Under the pieces are notes generated by a model. It was not told the origin of the DNA. It worked only from the letters and a program-made list of their open reading frames with translations, and ran no database searches. Shown here piece after piece: positions 14,516 to 17,641 of a stretch of DNA of 17,641 nucleotides (the first letter of the stretch is position 1; the number at the start of each line of letters is the position of its first letter). Source of the DNA: an uncultured Atopostipes sp. Lineage in GTDB: Bacteria > Bacillota > Bacilli > Lactobacillales > Carnobacteriaceae_A. Where the stretch lies: the NCBI GenBank assembly GCA_947296835.1, contig CAMYQS010000005.1, positions 1 to 17,641 of the forward strand. Direction: 5' to 3'. Both the position numbers and the translations under genes were made by a program.

Positions 14516-15324
14516 TGACTGAAAAAATGAAATGGTCTAAACTCTATTTATTCTTTGTCTTTATTCTATTATATACGCCTATTTTTTATTTAATCTTGTT
14601 CTCGTTTAATGAAGGGGGAACAATGAACCATTTTACAGGGTTCACATTAGAGCACTATTCAACAGTTTTACAGGATAGTCGTTTAATCCAAATCGTAGTC
14701 CAAACGTTATTGTTGGCACTGCTATCGTCCCTCATTTCATCGATCATCGGCACTTTAGGAGCTATCGGTATTTATTATGTCAAAAATGTTCGGACGCAAG
14801 AAGTCCTATTAAACGCGAATAACATCTTGCTCGTTTCACCGGACGTTATTATCGGATCAAGCTTCTTATTGTTATTCACAATAGTTGGCTTCCAATTAGG
14901 GTTTGTATCGGTGTTACTGGCACATATTGCCTTCAGTATTCCAATCGTGGTATTGATGGTTTTACCAAGTTTAGAAGAAATCAACCCGTCCATGTTGAAA
15001 GCAGCCGAAGACTTAGGGGCAAACGGGTTCCAAATATTATGGCATGTTATTTTACCCAATATTTTACCGGGAATTTTGTCAGGATTCTTTATGGCCTTCA
15101 CGTATTCCTTAGATGATTTCGCCGTGACATTTTTCGTAACTGGCAATGGGTTCACGACACTGGCGGTTGAAATCTATTCGCGCGCAAGACGAGGCGTTAG
15201 CTTAGAGATTAATGCTTTAAGTGCGCTCTTATTTATTGCATCGTTATTGCTAGTTTTAGGGTATTACTACCTGTCAATCTACAGCAGACGTATGAAAAAA
15301 GTGAAGAGAGGAGTGGCTGAATAA
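14515..15324 (+). CDS. potC: Spermidine/putrescine ABC transporter permease PotC
   Basis: The 269-residue membrane protein partners PotB in the polyamine channel. Hydrophobic segments include 9-30 and 60-87, and the EAA loop is at about 163-181 (AAEDLGANGFQILWHVILP). It has the YSLDDFAVTFFVTG pattern typical of PotC. The start overlaps the potB stop, and the stop overlaps the potD start, each in TAATG. GAGGTGG at the end of potB serves as its ribosome binding site. Confidence 0.94.
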   Translation: MTEKMKWSKLYLFFVFILLYTPIFYLILFSFNEGGTMNHFTGFTLEHYSTVLQDSRLIQIVVQTLLLALLSSLISSIIGTLGAIGIYYVKNVRTQEVLLNANNILLVSPDVIIGSSFLLLFTIVGFQLGFVSVLLAHIAFSIPIVVLMVLPSLEEINPSMLKAAEDLGANGFQILWHVILPNILPGILSGFFMAFTYSLDDFAVTFFVTGNGFTTLAVEIYSRARRGVSLEINALSALLFIASLLLVLGYYYLSIYSRRMKKVKRGVAE

Positions 15325-16394
15325 TGAATCGGTTATTACAATTTATGGGAACCGTTGTCGTTTTTATTCTTTTATTATTGGGTGTGAATCTATATTTGAG
15401 TCACTCAAGTGGAGCCGCTACTTCAGATACGCTAACGATTTACAACTGGGGCGATTATATTGACCCAGATTTAATTACGGAATTTGAGGAAGAGTCCGGG
15501 CTGAAAGTTGTTTATGAAACCTTTGACTCAAACGAAGCAATGTATACAAAAGTGCAGCAAGGTGGAACGAAGTATGATATTGTCGTGCCAAGTGAGTACA
15601 TGATTGAACGCATGATTGATGAGGACTTACTGCATCCATTGGACTATGCACAAATTGAAGGCATGGAACATCTTGTGCCAGAGTTTTTAGATTTATCGTT
15701 TGATCCAGGTAATCAGTATTCCGTTCCCTATTTCTGGGGAACACTTGGGCTTATTTATAACGATAAATTAATCGAAGAAGGGTCGATTACTTCATGGGCT
15801 GATCTTTGGAATCCAGAATACAGTGACCGCTTAATGTTAATTGATGGTGCTCGAGAGATTTTAGGGTTAACGCTACAAAGCCTAGGCTACTCGCTAAACA
15901 CAAAAGATCTGAATGAGTTAGCTGAAGCGGAAGCAAAGTTAAGTGAATTGGCTCCAAACGTAAAAGCGATTGTAGCGGATGAAATTAAAATGTACATGAT
16001 CGAAGAGGAAGCACCGATCGCAGTGACATTCTCTGGGGAAGCTGCGGATATGATGTGGGAGAATGAGAATCTTCATTACGTTTTACCAGAAGAAGGGTCT
16101 AATTTGTGGTTTGACAGCATTGTTATTCCAAAGACCGCTCAAAATATATCAGGTGCACATGAATTTATCTCTTTTATGCTTCGTCCTGAAAATGCTGCAC
16201 TAAATGCGGAGTACATTGACTATAGTTCACCAAACCAAACAGCAATTGAGGAATTTATCGATGAAGAGGTTGTAAGCGATGAGCAATTCTATCCAAATCT
16301 CGCAGATGTTGAACATTTAGAAGTCTATAAAAATTTAGGGTTAGAATATATCGGCATCTACAACGACATCTTTTTGAAGTTTAAAATGAAATAA
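15324..16394 (+). CDS. potD: Spermidine/putrescine-binding protein PotD
   Basis: The 356-residue extracellular receptor hands polyamines to PotBC. It starts with a hydrophobic segment (about 5-27) and then reads as a classic PotD: YNWGDYI (40-46), ETFDSNEAM (65-73), VPSEYMI (88-94), and FWGTLGL and VTFSGEA further on. No lipobox cysteine follows the hydrophobic segment, so the protein is either anchored by an uncleaved N-terminal helix or cleaved and released; streptococcal PotD, as I remember it, is also without a lipobox. GAGAGGAG (15305-15312) lies upstream of ATG 15324. It is the last gene of the operon and is followed by a terminator. Confidence 0.95.
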   Translation: MNRLLQFMGTVVVFILLLLGVNLYLSHSSGAATSDTLTIYNWGDYIDPDLITEFEEESGLKVVYETFDSNEAMYTKVQQGGTKYDIVVPSEYMIERMIDEDLLHPLDYAQIEGMEHLVPEFLDLSFDPGNQYSVPYFWGTLGLIYNDKLIEEGSITSWADLWNPEYSDRLMLIDGAREILGLTLQSLGYSLNTKDLNELAEAEAKLSELAPNVKAIVADEIKMYMIEEEAPIAVTFSGEAADMMWENENLHYVLPEEGSNLWFDSIVIPKTAQNISGAHEFISFMLRPENAALNAEYIDYSSPNQTAIEEFIDEEVVSDEQFYPNLADVEHLEVYKNLGLEYIGIYNDIFLKFKMK

Positions 16395-16401
16395 TAATAA
16401 G

Positions 16402-16436
16402 AAGCAATCTACTTTAAAAAAAGTCGATTGCTTTTT
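16402..16436 (+). terminator. Intrinsic terminator after potD
   Basis: AAGCAATC (16402-16409) pairs with GATTGCTT (16426-16433). After a T-C mismatch, ACTTT pairs with AAAGT, leaving a short A-rich loop. Five T in all close the site, two of them inside the stem. Confidence 0.88.
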
Positions 16437-16479
16437 AGATTATTAATGAGCTAAAATACACAAAAAATGTGATATTAAT

Positions 16480-16508
16480 TTCACTAAATCCATGAAATCT
16501 GGTATAAT
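16480..16508 (+). promoter_or_regulatory. Promoter of rpiA, extended -10 type
   Basis: TTCACT (16480-16485) and TATAAT (16503-16508) are 17 bases apart, with TG at 16500-16501 giving an extended -10. Transcription would start near 16515. Confidence 0.75.
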
Positions 16509-16519
16509 ATTTAAGTAAA

Positions 16520-16533
16520 TGAGAGCGTTTGCG
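16520..16533. promoter_or_regulatory. Candidate CcpA (cre) site just downstream of the rpiA promoter
   Basis: TGAGAGCGTTTGCG matches the relaxed cre consensus TGWNANCGNTNNCA at all fixed places except the last. It lies about 5 bases after the predicted transcription start, where CcpA would block elongation or initiation. Carbon-catabolite control would suit a pentose and nucleoside catabolic operon. The match could be chance. Confidence 0.35.
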
Positions 16534-16552
16534 GAAAGAGGGAGTTTTCAAA

Positions 16553-17227
16553 ATGAATCAGAAAAAACTAGTCGGTGAAAAAGCCGCTTCTTTTATCGAA
16601 GATAATACAGTCGTAGGTTTAGGAACAGGCTCGACAGCTACATATATGGTAGAAGCTTTAGCACAGCGTGTGAAAGAGGAAAAACTTTCAGTCACTTGTG
16701 TATCAACTTCTAACGTAACCAAAGAATTGGCTATTGATTTAGGCTTAAACGTCAAAGAACTTTCTGAAGTCGATGAAATTGATTTAACAATCGATGGATC
16801 AGATGAAATCTCACCAGACTACCAAGGCATCAAGGGTGGCGGTGGTGCTTTGCTTTATGAGAAAATTGTCGCAGTTAATTCAAAGAAAGTCATTTGGATT
16901 GTTGATGATTCAAAAATGGTTGATCATTTAGGCGCATTTCCACTTCCAGTTGAAGTCATACCATTTGGTAGCGAACACTTATTTGAAAAATTTAAGGAAA
17001 AAGGCTACAAACCAGCTTACCGTATGCAAGATGCAGCGAACAAGTTTGTAACAGATGCCGGAAATATTATTATTGATTTACATTTAGAAAAAATTGACGA
17101 TCCAAAACAGTTGGCTCAAGAATTAGAAAGCGAAGTTGGCGTGGTTGAGCATGGATTCTTCATCGATATCGTCGATCAAGTCATCGTCGGGAACAAAAAT
17201 GGCGAAGTTGAAGTTTTAACAGTCTAA
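16553..17227 (+). CDS. rpiA: Ribose-5-phosphate isomerase A
   Basis: The 224-residue cytoplasmic enzyme interconverts ribose 5-phosphate and ribulose 5-phosphate in the pentose phosphate pathway. GLGTGST (22-28) binds phosphate, DGSDE (81-85) and KGGGGAL (94-100) line the active site, and D81, D84, K94 and E103 fall at the same numbers as the catalytic residues of the Escherichia coli enzyme. ATG 16553 follows GGGAG (16540-16544) at a normal distance; an in-frame TTG at 16529 would add eight residues but lies within the leader without a ribosome binding site. The next gene follows after 27 bases, so the two are probably co-transcribed. Confidence 0.96.
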   Translation: MNQKKLVGEKAASFIEDNTVVGLGTGSTATYMVEALAQRVKEEKLSVTCVSTSNVTKELAIDLGLNVKELSEVDEIDLTIDGSDEISPDYQGIKGGGGALLYEKIVAVNSKKVIWIVDDSKMVDHLGAFPLPVEVIPFGSEHLFEKFKEKGYKPAYRMQDAANKFVTDAGNIIIDLHLEKIDDPKQLAQELESEVGVVEHGFFIDIVDQVIVGNKNGEVEVLTV

Positions 17228-17254
17228 AAAGCTGAGATAAAGGGGTAAAATAAA

Positions 17255-17641
17255 ATGAGAATGGTCGACATTATTGAGAAGAAACAAGAGCAACAAGAAT
17301 TAACAGCAGCAGAAGTTCGTTGGATGATTGATGGCTTCACAACAGGTGAAGTGCCGGATTATCAAATGAGCGCGATGTTAATGGCTATTTTTTACAATGG
17401 CATGACGAAAGAAGAACTTTCTGAAATGACAATGGCAATGGTTGAATCAGGTGACCAAATTGATTTATCAAAAATTGAAGGTGTGAAAGTAGACAAGCAC
17501 TCAACAGGTGGTGTTGGTGATACAACAACCTTAGTGTTAGCGCCTCTAGTTGCGAGTGTTGGTGTTCCAGTTGCGAAGATGAGTGGACGTGGCTTAGGTC
17601 ATACAGGTGGAACAATTGATAAGCTAGAATCAATCAAAGGC
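17255..17641 (+). CDS. pdp: Pyrimidine-nucleoside phosphorylase (5' part, cut by the window end)
   Basis: The first 129 residues of a gene that runs past the window. The enzyme splits uridine, thymidine and deoxyuridine with phosphate, releasing the base and (deoxy)ribose 1-phosphate. Visible are the N-terminal helical domain and the family signatures KHSTGGVGDTTTL (84-96) and SGRGLGHTGGTIDKLE (110-125). The GDTTTL variant is typical of the broad-specificity pyrimidine enzyme of Gram-positive bacteria rather than of strict thymidine phosphorylases. AAAGGGG (17239-17245) supports ATG 17255. Following rpiA, it makes sense as part of pentose salvage: the sugar phosphate enters central metabolism through a phosphopentomutase and RpiA. 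Confidence 0.93.
   Translation, partial: MRMVDIIEKKQEQQELTAAEVRWMIDGFTTGEVPDYQMSAMLMAIFYNGMTKEELSEMTMAMVESGDQIDLSKIEGVKVDKHSTGGVGDTTTLVLAPLVASVGVPVAKMSGRGLGHTGGTIDKLESIKG

Overview
The window reads as a chromosomal segment of a low-GC Gram-positive bacterium of the order Lactobacillales. The protein sequences and the streptococcal-style PotD (membrane anchor, no lipobox) suggest Carnobacteriaceae, Aerococcaceae or an enterococcal/streptococcal relative, but I cannot name a genus. All genes read on the + strand, with Shine-Dalgarno sites, several GTG or TTG starts and many hairpin terminators. I see no insertion sequence, prophage, CRISPR array, rRNA or tRNA.

Left part (1-4820): the 3' end of tsaE (tRNA t6A synthesis). 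It is followed by a sigma-A-type promoter and a yybP-ykoY manganese riboswitch with a readable expression platform, in which the 3' strand of aptamer helix P1 is reused as the 5' arm of an intrinsic terminator. It controls a P2-type cation ATPase, probably a Mn2+/Ca2+ exporter. Next comes a CNNM/CorC-family protein (Mg2+ or other divalent-cation efflux). Together these form a divalent-metal export block.

Middle (4821-12340): murB (cell-wall precursor synthesis) starts at GTG with a competing 5-codon ORF. It is followed by a MerR/TipA-type regulator with its own 19-bp-spacer promoter. Then comes a five-gene operon: a Phn-type ABC importer (lipoprotein PhnD, ATPase PhnC, two permeases PhnE) and a UshA/CpdB-type nucleotidase without a signal peptide. 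No C-P bond-cleaving enzyme is present. My reading, which is inference, is that the importer delivers a phosphorylated compound that the cytosolic phosphoesterase hydrolyses.

Right part (12341-17641): an unexplained intergenic stretch with a long-range stem, then potABCD (spermidine/putrescine importer) as a tightly coupled operon. Next are rpiA (ribose-5-phosphate isomerase) and the 5' part of a pyrimidine-nucleoside phosphorylase gene, which together feed nucleoside-derived pentose into central metabolism. In streptococci murB directly precedes potABCD; here the merR gene and the phn operon (about 6.5 kb) lie between them.

Most of the window is ordinary housekeeping and transport. The parts most worth following up are the riboswitch expression platform, the phn-nucleotidase operon with its atypical PhnD pocket, the unassigned structured stretch before potA, and the murB start region.
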